A stretch of DNA of 64,000 nucleotides, taken from positions 186,001 to 250,000 of the forward strand of contig NZ_LGSZ01000047.1 in the NCBI RefSeq assembly GCF_001298265.1, in the 5' to 3' direction. The notes below the pieces were generated by a model, which did not search any database, was not told the origin of the DNA, and saw only the letters and a program-made list of their open reading frames with translations. The translations under genes and the position numbers were made by a program. The DNA comes from Allobosea vaviloviae. Its GTDB lineage: Bacteria > Pseudomonadota > Alphaproteobacteria > Rhizobiales > Beijerinckiaceae. How positions within the stretch are numbered: the stretch's first letter is position 1; every line of letters starts with the position of its first letter. Below, piece after piece: positions 27,802 to 36,028 of the stretch.

Positions 27802-28176
27802 TCAGCCGATCGAGCGCTCGATCACCTTCATCACCGTTTCCCTGAGATCGGCGATGGTGAAGGGCTTGGTCATCACCTCGGAGACGATCGCCTCGAGGCT
27901 GCGGGCGCGCTCGCGCTGTTCGGCATAGCCGGTCATCAGCATGATCGTCAGGTCGGGAAAGGCCTGCTTGGCGGCGAGCGCCAGCGCGATTCCGTCCATC
28001 AGCGGCATGCGGATATCGGTCAGCAACAGGTCGAAGCGTCCGCCCTCGGCGATCAGCATGTCAAGCGCCTCGGCACCGTCGGAGGCCGTCAGGCAGCTAT
28101 GCCCGTCCAGCCCCAGCCCGCGCGCCACCAGCGTGCGCAGCGGTTCCTCGTCATCGACGACCAGAATGCGCGACAT
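27802..28176 (-). CDS. Single-domain response regulator (CheY-like)
   Basis: A 124-residue receiver domain with nothing attached. The acidic pair VDDEE, the phosphorylated Asp in LLLTDIRMPLMDG, the switch residues LMTGY and the Lys in MTKPF are intact. ATG 28176 starts MSRILVVDD, five bases after the Hpt stop, so both genes form one operon. A lone receiver needs a partner kinase encoded elsewhere. Its link to a purine phosphoribosyltransferase is probably only positional, although the pair is seen in rhizobia. Confidence 0.92.
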   Translation of the reverse strand: MSRILVVDDEEPLRTLVARGLGLDGHSCLTASDGAEALDMLIAEGGRFDLLLTDIRMPLMDGIALALAAKQAFPDLTIMLMTGYAEQRERARSLEAIVSEVMTKPFTIADLRETVMKVIERSIG

Positions 28177-28180
28177 CGGC

Positions 28181-28741
28181 TCAGATCCCGGGCAGGCCGG
28201 CCTGGTCGGCCGTCTCGATGACGCCGACGAAGGGCAACTGCCTGTAGGCATGCGCGACGTCCATGCCGTAGCCGACGACGAAATAATCCGGGCATTCGAA
28301 GCCGACATAGTCGGCGGTGATGTTGACGGCGCGCTTGCCCGGCTTCTCCAGCAGCACGGCGGACGACACCTTCGCCGCCCCGCGCGCCGCCAGCAGGTCC
28401 TTGGCGAAGGCGAGCGTGCGACCCGATTCGAGGATGTCGTCGACGAGCAGCACCTCGCGCCCGCGCACATCGCTCTGCACGTCCCGAAGGATCTCGACTT
28501 GGCCCGACGATACGGTCGCGGCGCGATAGCTCGACAGATGCACGAACTCGACCTGCGGCGTCATCCCGACCCGGTGCATGGCGCGGATCAGATCGGCCAC
28601 AAACATGAAACTGCCCTTGAGCACGGCCACCACGAGCAGATCCGCGGGCGCCGTCGCCGCGATGGCCTGCGCCATCTCCTCGTTGCGGCGCGCGATCGCG
28701 GCCTCGTCGTAAAGCACCCTGATGCGCCTGGGTTCGGGCAT
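28181..28741 (-). CDS. hpt: Hypoxanthine(-guanine) phosphoribosyltransferase
   Basis: A 186-residue type I phosphoribosyltransferase. VAVLKGSFMFVADL, the PRPP loop VLLVDDILESGRT (about 108-120), and the C-terminal purine pocket VGFECPDYFVVGYGMD are characteristic of HPRT. ATG 28741 gives the usual length of about 180; upstream ATGs at 28798 and 28810 would add a basic leader without conserved residues. It salvages hypoxanthine and guanine to IMP and GMP. It is coupled to the receiver gene downstream. Confidence 0.93.
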   Translation of the reverse strand: MPEPRRIRVLYDEAAIARRNEEMAQAIAATAPADLLVVAVLKGSFMFVADLIRAMHRVGMTPQVEFVHLSSYRAATVSSGQVEILRDVQSDVRGREVLLVDDILESGRTLAFAKDLLAARGAAKVSSAVLLEKPGKRAVNITADYVGFECPDYFVVGYGMDVAHAYRQLPFVGVIETADQAGLPGI

Positions 28742-28904
28742 GGTCTCGTCGTCCTTTCGCGGCACGTCGCCGCCCGGCCTGTGAGAGCCGTGGGACATGG
28801 TGCGGTTCATTGGCGGGTTCGCCCTGTCAGCAGATTTAGAGCGCTTGACGGGAACTGGATAGGCCTTCACGCCGAAAGGGCATGTCAGCGTCAGGCGAAA
28901 AGCA

Positions 28905-29687
28905 TCAATGCGTGCCGGCGGCGCCGACCGCCCCCGATGCGGCAAAGCGCACCAGCACGGTCTGACCGGTCGCGGGCGGCGCCGCGAGCCTGGCCCTGAA
29001 GCGCATCAGCTCGGATGGTTCCAGCTCGGCGCGCGGCGGGTCGGTCTTCCAGCTGTAGAGCGTCTGCCCGGCGCCATCCTTCACCGAGACCTCGATCGGC
29101 GGCACCGCCGTATTGACGCGGGCGATGTTGGTCACATCCCCCTCGACCACGAGGAAGCGGCCGCCGCTGTCCTCGATCAGGCCGCTCTCGATCGCGCCCA
29201 GCTTCAGGCCGCGGACGTTCACCGGAAGCCCGACCGCCTCAAAAACCGAGGCAAGTTGCGGCGCGCTGCGCACGGCGCGTTCGCGCTGCCAGACCAGGAG
29301 GCCGAGCAAGGCAAACCCGGCGAGCCCCAGCATGGCGGGGATGGCGGCGCCGGCGAGACGCGTCTTTGCGCCTTTCAAAGAGGGCTTGCGGCCGGAACGG
29401 CCGGTTCCCTGCTTGCGTGGCGCGGGGGCGGGCGCCGCGTCGATCTCGATGTCGTCGCCCTTCTCGGCCGCGACGGCCGAGACCTCCGCCTCGATCGCAG
29501 CCGCCTGCGCGAGCTCTTCGTTCAACAGCGCCTGCGTCTCTTCGGCGGTCGGAGCGTCCGGAAAGGCCTCGGGCATGACATGCCACAGCGTCTGGCAGCT
29601 CGCGCAACGGACCTTGCGGCCGTCGGGACCGAGCTTGGCCGCATCGAGTTCATATCGGCTGGCACAGGATGGGCAGACGATGAGCAT
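28905..29687 (-). CDS. MJ0042-type zinc-ribbon membrane protein
   Basis: A 260-residue protein. The N-terminal zinc ribbon LIVCPSCASRYELD...VRCASCQTLW (two CxxC pairs, residues 4-40) is the MJ0042 domain. An acidic/Pro-rich linker, one membrane helix (about 113-135) and a C-terminal domain of about 115 residues resembling DUF3426 follow. Such proteins are usually encoded next to ftsE in rhizobia, as here, divergently. The function is unknown. ATG 29687 begins at MLIVCPSC, and AAAGGAG lies about 12 bases upstream. Confidence 0.88.
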   Translation of the reverse strand: MLIVCPSCASRYELDAAKLGPDGRKVRCASCQTLWHVMPEAFPDAPTAEETQALLNEELAQAAAIEAEVSAVAAEKGDDIEIDAAPAPAPRKQGTGRSGRKPSLKGAKTRLAGAAIPAMLGLAGFALLGLLVWQRERAVRSAPQLASVFEAVGLPVNVRGLKLGAIESGLIEDSGGRFLVVEGDVTNIARVNTAVPPIEVSVKDGAGQTLYSWKTDPPRAELEPSELMRFRARLAAPPATGQTVLVRFAASGAVGAAGTH

Positions 29688-29825
29688 GGCGGTCGCCGCA
29701 GGCTCCTTTGGCGTTGTGGAAGGCCCCGCATGAGCGGGCATCGTGGCTTGAGCCCTCACCGAGCCGGCAGCCGGTTCAGGTGCCGACGCCCGCTGCCGTG
29801 GAGGCCTGCTTCATTGGCGTGGTTT

Positions 29826-29833
29826 ATGGTTAA
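29826..29833 (-). promoter_or_regulatory. CtrA-type half site between the zinc-ribbon gene and ftsE
   Basis: The minus strand reads TTAACCAT, the known CtrA half-site. It lies in the shared 280-base region between the two divergent genes. Single half-sites arise by chance, so this is tentative. Confidence 0.35.
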
Positions 29834-29920
29834 CGCCCCGTGAAGAACTCTGCACCATGCTCCGCATGCGCCGGCTTTCCGATCGGCGGCGCAAGAGGTG
29901 TAGGATCGGAGGCTTGAGAT

Positions 29921-29943
29921 TCGCGGATCCTTCGGATTCGCGA
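29921..29943. promoter_or_regulatory. Palindrome with GANTC sites before ftsE
   Basis: TCGCGGATCC (29921-29930) and GGATTCGCGA (29934-29943) are inverted repeats with one mismatch, 25 bases before the ftsE start. Two CcrM-type methylation sites (GATTC at 29918 and 29935) overlap it. Confidence 0.45.
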
Positions 29944-29967
29944 GGTGCACGCGCAGGGACATCGAGA

Positions 29968-30627
29968 TTGGTTCGGTTCGAAAATGTCGGCCTGCGATAT
30001 GGCATGGGCCCGGAGGTGCTGAAGGACATCAACTTCAGCATCGAGCCGCGCTCGTTCCAGTATCTCACCGGGCCGTCCGGCGCCGGCAAGACGACCCTGA
30101 TGCGCCTCATCCTGATGGCGCTGAAGCCGACGCGCGGCCTCGTCAACCTGTTCGGGCAGGACGTCTCGCGGCTGGACGCGGCGACGCTGACGGCCTTTCG
30201 CCGCCGCATGGGAGTGGTCTTCCAGGATTTCCGCCTGCTCGATCACCTGACCGTCTACGAGAATGTTTCGCTGCCGCTGCGCGTGCTCGGCAAGGAGGAG
30301 GCGAGCTACCGGGCGGAGGTCGTCGAGCTCCTGCGCTGGGTCGGCCTGGGCGAGCGCATGCATGCCGTGCCGCCCGTGCTGTCGGGCGGCGAGAAGCAGC
30401 GCGCCGCGATCGCACGCGCCCTGATCGGCCGCCCCGAATTGCTGCTGGCCGACGAGCCGACCGGCAATGTCGATCCAGGCCTTGGCCGCCGGCTGCTGCG
30501 CCTGTTCATGGAGCTGCAGTCGCTCGGCACTGCCGTCATCATCGCAACCCATGATCTTGGCCTGATGGAGCTCTACGACGCGCCGCGCCTCGTCCTCGCC
30601 GACGGCCATCTCCATGTCGATTCCTGA
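29968..30627 (+). CDS. ftsE: Cell division ATPase FtsE
   Basis: A 219-residue ABC ATPase. TTG 29968 (reading LVRFENVGLRYG) is chosen because it gives the standard FtsE length and start; the frame from 29857 adds 37 basic residues with no likeness to FtsE. Walker A GPSGAGKTT, LSGGEKQRAAIARAL and LLLADEPTGNVDP are intact. FtsE with FtsX forms the divisome complex that activates cell wall hydrolases. It overlaps ftsX by 14 bases. Confidence 0.93.
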   Translation: MVRFENVGLRYGMGPEVLKDINFSIEPRSFQYLTGPSGAGKTTLMRLILMALKPTRGLVNLFGQDVSRLDAATLTAFRRRMGVVFQDFRLLDHLTVYENVSLPLRVLGKEEASYRAEVVELLRWVGLGERMHAVPPVLSGGEKQRAAIARALIGRPELLLADEPTGNVDPGLGRRLLRLFMELQSLGTAVIIATHDLGLMELYDAPRLVLADGHLHVDS

Positions 30628-31624
30628 CGCCATGTCGAATCAGGACGCCATGTCGGATCCAGGATCGGGCGACCTCGAATACGAGCCGCCAGAGCGGGCG
30701 CTGCCGAGCAATCTGCGGCGCGAGCAGCCGCTGGTCCCGGTCGATACGGTGGCCGGACGGGCGCTGATGGCGGTGATCGCGATCCTGACCTTCCTCGCGG
30801 CACTGAGCGCGGGCGCCGCCGTGCTCGCCGCCCGCGCCTCCGAGCAGTGGCGCGGCGCGGTCTCCAACGAAATGACGATCCAGATCCGACCCGATTCCCG
30901 CCGCGACATCGAGGCCGATATCGCCCGCGCCGTGACGATGGCTCAGGCCACGCAGGGCGTCGACAGCGTACGCGCCGTGCCGCGGGCCGAATCGGACAAG
31001 CTGCTCGAACCCTGGCTCGGCACCGGGCTCGATCTCGTCGAACTGCCGGTGCCCCGGCTGATCGTGCTGAGGCTCAGATCAGGGTCCGGCCCGGATCTTG
31101 CTGCCCTGAGTGCGGCGCTGCGGCGCGAGGTTCCGACCGCGATCCTCGACGATCACCGCCTCTGGGTCCGCAGGCTATCGACCATGGCGAGCACCATCAT
31201 CCTGTCCGGCGCCGCAATCGTGCTGCTCGTGCTGGCGGCAGCCGCGCTCGCCGTCGCCTTCGCCACGCGCGGCGCCATGGCCGGCAGCCGCGACAGCGTC
31301 GAGGTCCTGCATCTCGTCGGTGCGGATGATGCTTTCATCGCGCGCGAATTCCAGAACCGCTTCGTCAGGCTCGGCCTCAGGGGCGGAGCCATCGGCGGGC
31401 TCGCCGCGATTTCCGTCATCGCCATCATGGGCTTCCTGTCCTCGCGCTGGAGCGCCGCACCCGAAGCCGAGCAGCTCCAGGCGATGTTCGGGGCCTTCGA
31501 AATCGGCTGGTCCGGCTATATCGCGGTCATTCTGGTGGCGATGGTGGTGGCCGCCATCTCAGGGCTCGTCTCGCGCTTCACCGTCAGGCATCATCTGCGC
31601 GTGCTGGCCTGGGGGGCGGCATGA
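30614..31624 (+). CDS. ftsX: Cell division protein FtsX
   Basis: A 336-residue membrane partner of FtsE. A cytoplasmic N-terminus of about 45 residues is followed by helix one (about 50-72), a periplasmic domain of about 110 residues (TIQIRPDSRRDIEADIARAV), then three helices (about 195-215, 255-275, 300-322). The overlap with ftsE implies coupled translation. The periplasmic domain should engage the amidase activator or hydrolase partner. Confidence 0.93.
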   Translation: MSIPDAMSNQDAMSDPGSGDLEYEPPERALPSNLRREQPLVPVDTVAGRALMAVIAILTFLAALSAGAAVLAARASEQWRGAVSNEMTIQIRPDSRRDIEADIARAVTMAQATQGVDSVRAVPRAESDKLLEPWLGTGLDLVELPVPRLIVLRLRSGSGPDLAALSAALRREVPTAILDDHRLWVRRLSTMASTIILSGAAIVLLVLAAAALAVAFATRGAMAGSRDSVEVLHLVGADDAFIAREFQNRFVRLGLRGGAIGGLAAISVIAIMGFLSSRWSAAPEAEQLQAMFGAFEIGWSGYIAVILVAMVVAAISGLVSRFTVRHHLRVLAWGAA

Positions 31625-31718
31625 CCCGGCACGCACGGCAGCGGCTGACGCTTTCAGGCAGGGCAGCCCCATGCCCTGCCGTTCTTATGCCAGATTGCCG
31701 CTCTAGGCTGCGGATGTC

Positions 31719-32537
31719 ATGGCGATGATCGGAACGAGGCACGAGCAAGTGGCCTATGCCGCGCGCGGCAAGATATCGACGCCCGTCGCTTCGGCGACGG
31801 TTGCTCCACGCCCACGCCCGAATGTCTGGCGCGCCGTCATGTGGGCCATGCTGCTCCTGCCCGGCGCCGCTGCGATCGTGCTGTGTCTCGGCTATGTCCG
31901 CTTCGCCTCGGGCATCGTCGGGCGCGAGCCGGTCGCCGTGCCCCGCACCGACGCGATCGTCGTTGTCACCGGCGGTTCGCAGCGTGTCGGTGACGCGATA
32001 GGCCTGCTCGGAGCCGATCGCGGTTCGCGCCTGCTCATATCGGGTGTCAACGAAAAGACCGGCCGCGAGGAGCTGGCCAAGCTCAACCCCTCGGCACGCG
32101 AGCTCCTCGCCTGCTGCGTCGATCTCGACTATCGCGCCCGCAACACCATCGGCAACGCCATCGAGGCGCGCCGCTGGCTGCGCAAGCACAGCTTCCGCTC
32201 GCTGCTCGTCGTGACCTCGAACTATCATATGCCGCGCGTCATCGCCGAATTCGCCCATGCCATGCCCGGCGTGCGGCTCGTGCCTCATCCGGTGGTGACG
32301 GACCAGATCGACACCAGCGGCTGGTGGAGCCGCTGGAGCACGATCAGGGTCCTCGTGCCCGAATACGGCAAATATCTCGCAGCCCGCTTGCGCAGCATGG
32401 TCGAGAGCGACCCGGAAACCTCCCGGCTTTCGATCATCATCGGCGGCCGCAAGCCGGTTTCGCAGAAGCCCGCGGAGCTGATGGGGCCGGAGCAGGAAAG
32501 ACGCAGCCAGTTGAAAAACGGCCGCCACGACGGCTGA
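31719..32537 (+). CDS. YdcF/DUF218-family membrane protein
   Basis: A 272-residue protein with one N-terminal membrane helix (about 38-60) and a DUF218 domain: TDAIVVVTGGSQRVGDAI, LLISGVNEKTG, the Asn/Glu region DYRARNTIGNAIEARRWL and VTSNYHMPRVIAEF. SanA and ElyC, in the same superfamily, affect envelope integrity and lipid-carrier use. It sits between ftsX and plsC, as in other rhizobia. No catalytic activity is established for this group. Confidence 0.88.
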   Translation: MAMIGTRHEQVAYAARGKISTPVASATVAPRPRPNVWRAVMWAMLLLPGAAAIVLCLGYVRFASGIVGREPVAVPRTDAIVVVTGGSQRVGDAIGLLGADRGSRLLISGVNEKTGREELAKLNPSARELLACCVDLDYRARNTIGNAIEARRWLRKHSFRSLLVVTSNYHMPRVIAEFAHAMPGVRLVPHPVVTDQIDTSGWWSRWSTIRVLVPEYGKYLAARLRSMVESDPETSRLSIIIGGRKPVSQKPAELMGPEQERRSQLKNGRHDG

Positions 32538-32587
32538 CACCGTGCTCCGCGCTTGACGGCGGCGGGCCGGCGAGGTCTTTGCGCGCC

Positions 32588-33373
32588 ATGCTGATCCTGC
32601 GCTCGCTCGTCTTCAACATCCTGTTCTATGTGAACCTGGCCCTCTGGCTGGTGCTGGCGGCGTTTCCCGCGCTGCTGCTGCCGCGCCGGGCCCTGCTTGC
32701 GGTCACCGTCGGCTGGGCCACGACCGCGCTCTGGTTGATGCGGGTGGTCGCCGGGACGACATACGAGATCCACGGGCGCGAGAACATTCCCCAGGGCGGC
32801 ATCATCGTCGCGGCGAAGCACCAGTCCTTCTGGGAAACCTTCGTGCTGATGACGCTTTTCAAAGATCCGATCTTCATCCTGAAGCGCGAACTGATGCGGA
32901 TCCCGTTCTTCGGCTGGTGCCTCTACAAGTTCCGGATGATCCCGGTCGATCGCGGCGGCAAGGCGCGTGCGCTCGCCCAGGTCACGCGCCGCGCCAAGAT
33001 CGAACTGCGCGACAACCACCGCCAGCTCCTGATCTTCCCGGAGGGCACCCGCCGCCCGGCCGGAGCGCCGCCGGCTTACAAGTTCGGCGTCGCCCATCTC
33101 TATGGCGAATTGAAACTACCCTGCCTTCCGATCGCACTGAATTCCGGACTGTACTGGCCGCGCCGCAAATTCCTGCGCAGGCCCGGCACGATCCGCCTCG
33201 AAATCCTGCCGCCGATTGCGCCCGGACTGGACAAGGTGGCGTTCCAAGCCCTGTTGCAGGAGCGCATCGAGACCACCAGCGACCGGTTGCTGGCCCAGGG
33301 CCGCGCCGAACTCGCCCAGCTCGGTCTCGACCCGCTGGCCAACACTCCTGACACATCGCGGCAGCAGGCCTGA
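32588..33373 (+). CDS. plsC: 1-acyl-sn-glycerol-3-phosphate acyltransferase
   Basis: A 261-residue membrane acyltransferase. The N-terminal helix (about 8-40) is followed by the catalytic motif HQSFWE (the HX4E form of HX4D/E), RIPFFGWCLYK, and FPEGTRRPAG that binds the glycerophosphate. It adds the second acyl chain to lysophosphatidic acid to make phosphatidic acid. ATG 32588 starts MLILRSLVF. It ends the ftsE-ftsX-ydcF-plsC series. Confidence 0.93.
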   Translation: MLILRSLVFNILFYVNLALWLVLAAFPALLLPRRALLAVTVGWATTALWLMRVVAGTTYEIHGRENIPQGGIIVAAKHQSFWETFVLMTLFKDPIFILKRELMRIPFFGWCLYKFRMIPVDRGGKARALAQVTRRAKIELRDNHRQLLIFPEGTRRPAGAPPAYKFGVAHLYGELKLPCLPIALNSGLYWPRRKFLRRPGTIRLEILPPIAPGLDKVAFQALLQERIETTSDRLLAQGRAELAQLGLDPLANTPDTSRQQA

Positions 33374-33422
33374 TCCCCGCCGCTCAGAGAGCTACCTGCG
33401 GACCTTGACTTGAAGCCCGTTC

Positions 33423-33455
33423 GTTCTCATTTTGTTTTCAGAACAAAGGAGGAAC
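33423..33455 (+). promoter_or_regulatory. Candidate LexA (SOS) boxes
   Basis: GAAC-N7-GAAC (33441-33455) is a perfect alphaproteobacterial LexA box and overlaps the ribosome binding site of the next gene. GTTC-N7-GTTT (33423-33437), one base off, is directly upstream. LexA bound here would block transcription or initiation of the downstream gene. Confidence 0.6.
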
Positions 33456-33458
33456 GAT

Positions 33459-33911
33459 ATGGCTGCCCTCGCTTATCGCCACCACGATCTGCGCCAGAAC
33501 GATCTCTTCGCGCAGGCCCCCATCTCACAGGGACGCTTTGCAGAGGACCTCTTTGCCGAGCAGGATGAAGCGCCGACGGCGCGCGAAATCCCGATGCGCA
33601 GCAGCGCTGGGCTGAGCGAGCGTCGCTTCACCGCCTGGCGCGGCCGCTCCGGCCAACGCTATGTCGCCTCGATCTTCGCGATCGGCGACGGACACGCGCT
33701 CGGCTTCACCGACGCCGTGCTGCTGGCGGTCTCGGCCGACCGGCGCATCCTGGCGGCGCGCGACAGCGGCCCCTTCGGCATCGAGGCCGCGCTGACCCGC
33801 TGGCAGCAATCGGTCGCAGCGGCCGGCGCCAGCGAGATCCACGTCCATCTCCTGGCCGAAGACGGCATCAGCCGCCGAGCCGCGCTGCTCGACCTGATGC
33901 CCGAGGTGTGA
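33459..33911 (+). CDS. Hypothetical protein, probably SOS-regulated
   Basis: A 150-residue protein of unknown family. ATG 33459 has a strong AAAGGAGG site. The N-terminal 45 residues are polar and look disordered (HHDLRQNDLFAQA); the rest forms a compact alpha/beta region with RFTAWRGRSGQRYVASIF, TDAVLLAVSADRRILAARDSG and EIHVHLLA. No catalytic motif is evident. The LexA-type boxes directly upstream suggest induction by DNA damage. Confidence 0.75.
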   Translation: MAALAYRHHDLRQNDLFAQAPISQGRFAEDLFAEQDEAPTAREIPMRSSAGLSERRFTAWRGRSGQRYVASIFAIGDGHALGFTDAVLLAVSADRRILAARDSGPFGIEAALTRWQQSVAAAGASEIHVHLLAEDGISRRAALLDLMPEV

Positions 33912-33941
33912 GCCCGGTATGCTTGGTTGCTCCGGCCTCAT

Positions 33942-34022
33942 CGTCATTGCGAGCGCAGCGAAGCAATCCAGGGCCGCAGGGCCCGACGGCCCCTGGATTG
34001 CTTCGCTACGCTCGCAATGACG
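33942..34022. repeat. Intergenic palindromic element, CGTCATTGCGAGCG family
   Basis: Outer arms CGTCATTGCGAGCG (33942-33955) and its complement (34009-34022); inner arms GCGAAGCAATCCAGGG (33958-33973) and its perfect complement (33991-34006). It lies between convergent genes. A widespread bacterial intergenic repeat type. Confidence 0.88.
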
Positions 34023-34042
34023 GCCAAGCCGTCGCGAGGGCG

Positions 34043-34615
34043 TTAAAGCTTCGGGCGCGGCGCTGCACCCGGCGCCAGCGCCTGTGCAAGCCCCGCCAGG
34101 ACGGGATCGAAGATGCCCATCTTGCGCAGGGATTCGTCGGTCAGCAGGACATAATCGGGATTTTCGCCCGAGCTACCGCGGCCATGGCGCACCAGTTCGA
34201 GCTGCTGTTCGCGCGGCAGGCGCCCGGCATATTGCAGGTGCCGGCGGTCGGCGACATAGACCAGCGCCTTGACGTTGCGGCCATCTTCCAGACGCACCGG
34301 CATGTGGCGTTCGAGATAGACCGCCGTCGCCTGCTCGCGGGCCCGCAGGTACTCCACCGTCTCCTGCGCACGATCCGCCGCGACGCGGAAGGCCAGCCCC
34401 CGGCAGACGCCGCCGCGATCCAGGCCGAGGACGAGGCCGGGCCGCTCCGGCGTGCCGCGATGCACATGCGAGAAGATGCACAGCGAGCGGTGATAGCCGT
34501 GCAGGCGCGCAGGCACGCTCTCCTCGAAATCGAAACCCGGCCGCCAGATCAGCGATCCATAGCCGAAGACCCAGATCTCCGATGCGCCGAACTCGGATGT
34601 CTTTGCGTGGCTCAT
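34043..34615 (-). CDS. chaC: Glutathione-specific gamma-glutamylcyclotransferase (ChaC family)
   Basis: A 190-residue ChaC-like protein. The substrate loop FGYGSLIWRPGF is near residue 17, followed by RSLCIFSHVHRGTPERPGL and LGLDRGGVCRGLAFRV; the catalytic Glu lies in the region RAREQATAVYLER. ChaC enzymes split glutathione to 5-oxoproline and Cys-Gly in the cytoplasm. ATG 34615 starts MSHAKTSEF; GAGGG upstream is close to the start, so a slightly later start is possible. Single gene. Confidence 0.92.
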   Translation of the reverse strand: MSHAKTSEFGASEIWVFGYGSLIWRPGFDFEESVPARLHGYHRSLCIFSHVHRGTPERPGLVLGLDRGGVCRGLAFRVAADRAQETVEYLRAREQATAVYLERHMPVRLEDGRNVKALVYVADRRHLQYAGRLPREQQLELVRHGRGSSGENPDYVLLTDESLRKMGIFDPVLAGLAQALAPGAAPRPKL

Positions 34616-34730
34616 CCCTCGCGCATCCCATAATTTGGCCCTGTCGGCCTGCTTGATACCCGTTGCTGCCCGAAACGGTCGGCTGGCGTCCGTCCCAGGC
34701 GGGAGCTAACAATCTCCCTGCATCAGCGCA

Positions 34731-35798
34731 ATGGACCGCCACCGCATGACCGATATCGCCCCCAGACGCCGCAGCAGCCGTGCCTGGCTCTATGCCCCCT
34801 TCATCGCGCTCGCCCTGGTCGCCGCCGCCTGGACCGGTTTCTGGTTCGTCGTGCGCGGCCGCGTCATCGACGCCGTCGATACGGCGCTGGCCAAGGAGGC
34901 AGGGCTCGGCCGCAGCTGGGACTGCACGAACCGTAGCGTCGGTGGCTTCCCCTTCCGGGTCGAACTGCGCTGCGGTGCGCTCTCGCTGTCCTCGGCGCGC
35001 TGGGGCGAGGCCGTTCGTGTCCAGACCGGCCCGGCACTGGCGGTCGGCCAGATCTACACGCCCAACCTCGTCATCGCGCAGATCACCGGCCCGCTGCAGG
35101 CGACGCTGCCCGAAGGCCGCAAGCTCGACCTCGCCTGGTCGCGCCTTGAGGCCAGCCTGACCCACAATGCCGGCGACCCTGAGCGGCTTTCGCTGGTGGT
35201 CGCCGACCCCAACGCCAGCCTCACCGCACCGGGGCTCAGCCCCGAGACCTGGCGGGCAACCTCGCTGGAGGCGCATCTGCGCCGCAACCCGACGCGGCCG
35301 GCGGCCGACCAGGCCGTCGATCTCGCCATCGCCGCCAAGGGCTCGGTCCTGCCTGCGCTCGATGCACTGATGGGCACGACAGAGCCTGGCGACGTCGACA
35401 TCCAGGCGACGCTGACGCAGACCCAAGCCTTCAGGATCGGGCTCAATCCCGACGCGCTCGAAGCCTGGCGCAATGGCGCCGGGCAGATCGAACTCACCAA
35501 ACTGGTCTCGATCAAAGGCCCGGCCCGCATCGAGGCGACCGGCCAGTTCCTGATCGACCAGACCCATCGCCCGGCCGGCCAGATCCAGGCCTCGCTGGCA
35601 GGAATCCGCCAGATTGCCGGCATCCCCGTCGGCGGCATCGCGGCCGGTCTCGGCGGCCTGCTCGGCGGCCGCCTGAGCGCGCAATTGCCCGGTGCAGCGC
35701 CCGGCCTCACCGCATTGCCGCCCGTGGTCCTGCGCGAGGGCCGCGTCTATCTCGGCCCGATCCGCCTGCCGCTCCAACCCCTGCCGGCGCTGTATTGA
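34731..35798 (+). CDS. DUF2125 membrane-anchored protein
   Basis: A 355-residue DUF2125 protein. A basic N-terminus is followed by one membrane helix (about 20-42), then a long beta-rich periplasmic part with the family marks WDCTNRSVGGFPFRVEL (Cys pair with ELRCG) and the closing REGRVYLGPIRLPLQPLP. DUF2125 proteins are nearly universal in Rhizobiales and of unknown function; the beta-rich layout recalls AsmA-like lipid-handling proteins. ATG 34731 or 34746 are both possible. Confidence 0.88.
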   Translation: MDRHRMTDIAPRRRSSRAWLYAPFIALALVAAAWTGFWFVVRGRVIDAVDTALAKEAGLGRSWDCTNRSVGGFPFRVELRCGALSLSSARWGEAVRVQTGPALAVGQIYTPNLVIAQITGPLQATLPEGRKLDLAWSRLEASLTHNAGDPERLSLVVADPNASLTAPGLSPETWRATSLEAHLRRNPTRPAADQAVDLAIAAKGSVLPALDALMGTTEPGDVDIQATLTQTQAFRIGLNPDALEAWRNGAGQIELTKLVSIKGPARIEATGQFLIDQTHRPAGQIQASLAGIRQIAGIPVGGIAAGLGGLLGGRLSAQLPGAAPGLTALPPVVLREGRVYLGPIRLPLQPLPALY

Positions 35799-35820
35799 AG
35801 GGCGGGAACAACAACCCCAC

Positions 35821-35934
35821 CGTCATCCCGGACAAGCCGCGAAGCGGCGCCGATCCGGGATCCATTCCGGAACGCCGATCGGAGAAGTTCCGGAATGGAT
35901 CCCGGGTCTCCGCTGCGCTGCGCCCGGGATGACG
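35821..35934. repeat. Intergenic palindromic element, CGTCATCCCGGG family
   Basis: Outer arms CGTCATCCCG (35821-35830) and CGGGATGACG (35925-35934); inner arms CCGGGATCCATTCCGG (35855-35870) and its perfect complement (35890-35905). It is the same family as the element at 14.0 kb, and lies between convergent genes. Confidence 0.88.
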
Positions 35935-35976
35935 GCGCGCTTTCGGATTGCCACCATCACAGGCGGGACGCCCAAG

Positions 35977-36004
35977 AAAAAGGGGCGCGGAAACCGCGCC
36001 CCTT
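35977..36004 (-). terminator. Rho-independent terminator of rpoH
   Basis: AAGGGGCGCGG and CCGCGCCCCTT (35980-35990 and 35994-36004) form an 11-bp stem with loop AAA; the minus strand continues with TTTTTC. It lies 25 bases past the rpoH stop. Confidence 0.88.
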
Positions 36005-36028
36005 AAACTCGACCAGAAGCTGAAGCCG

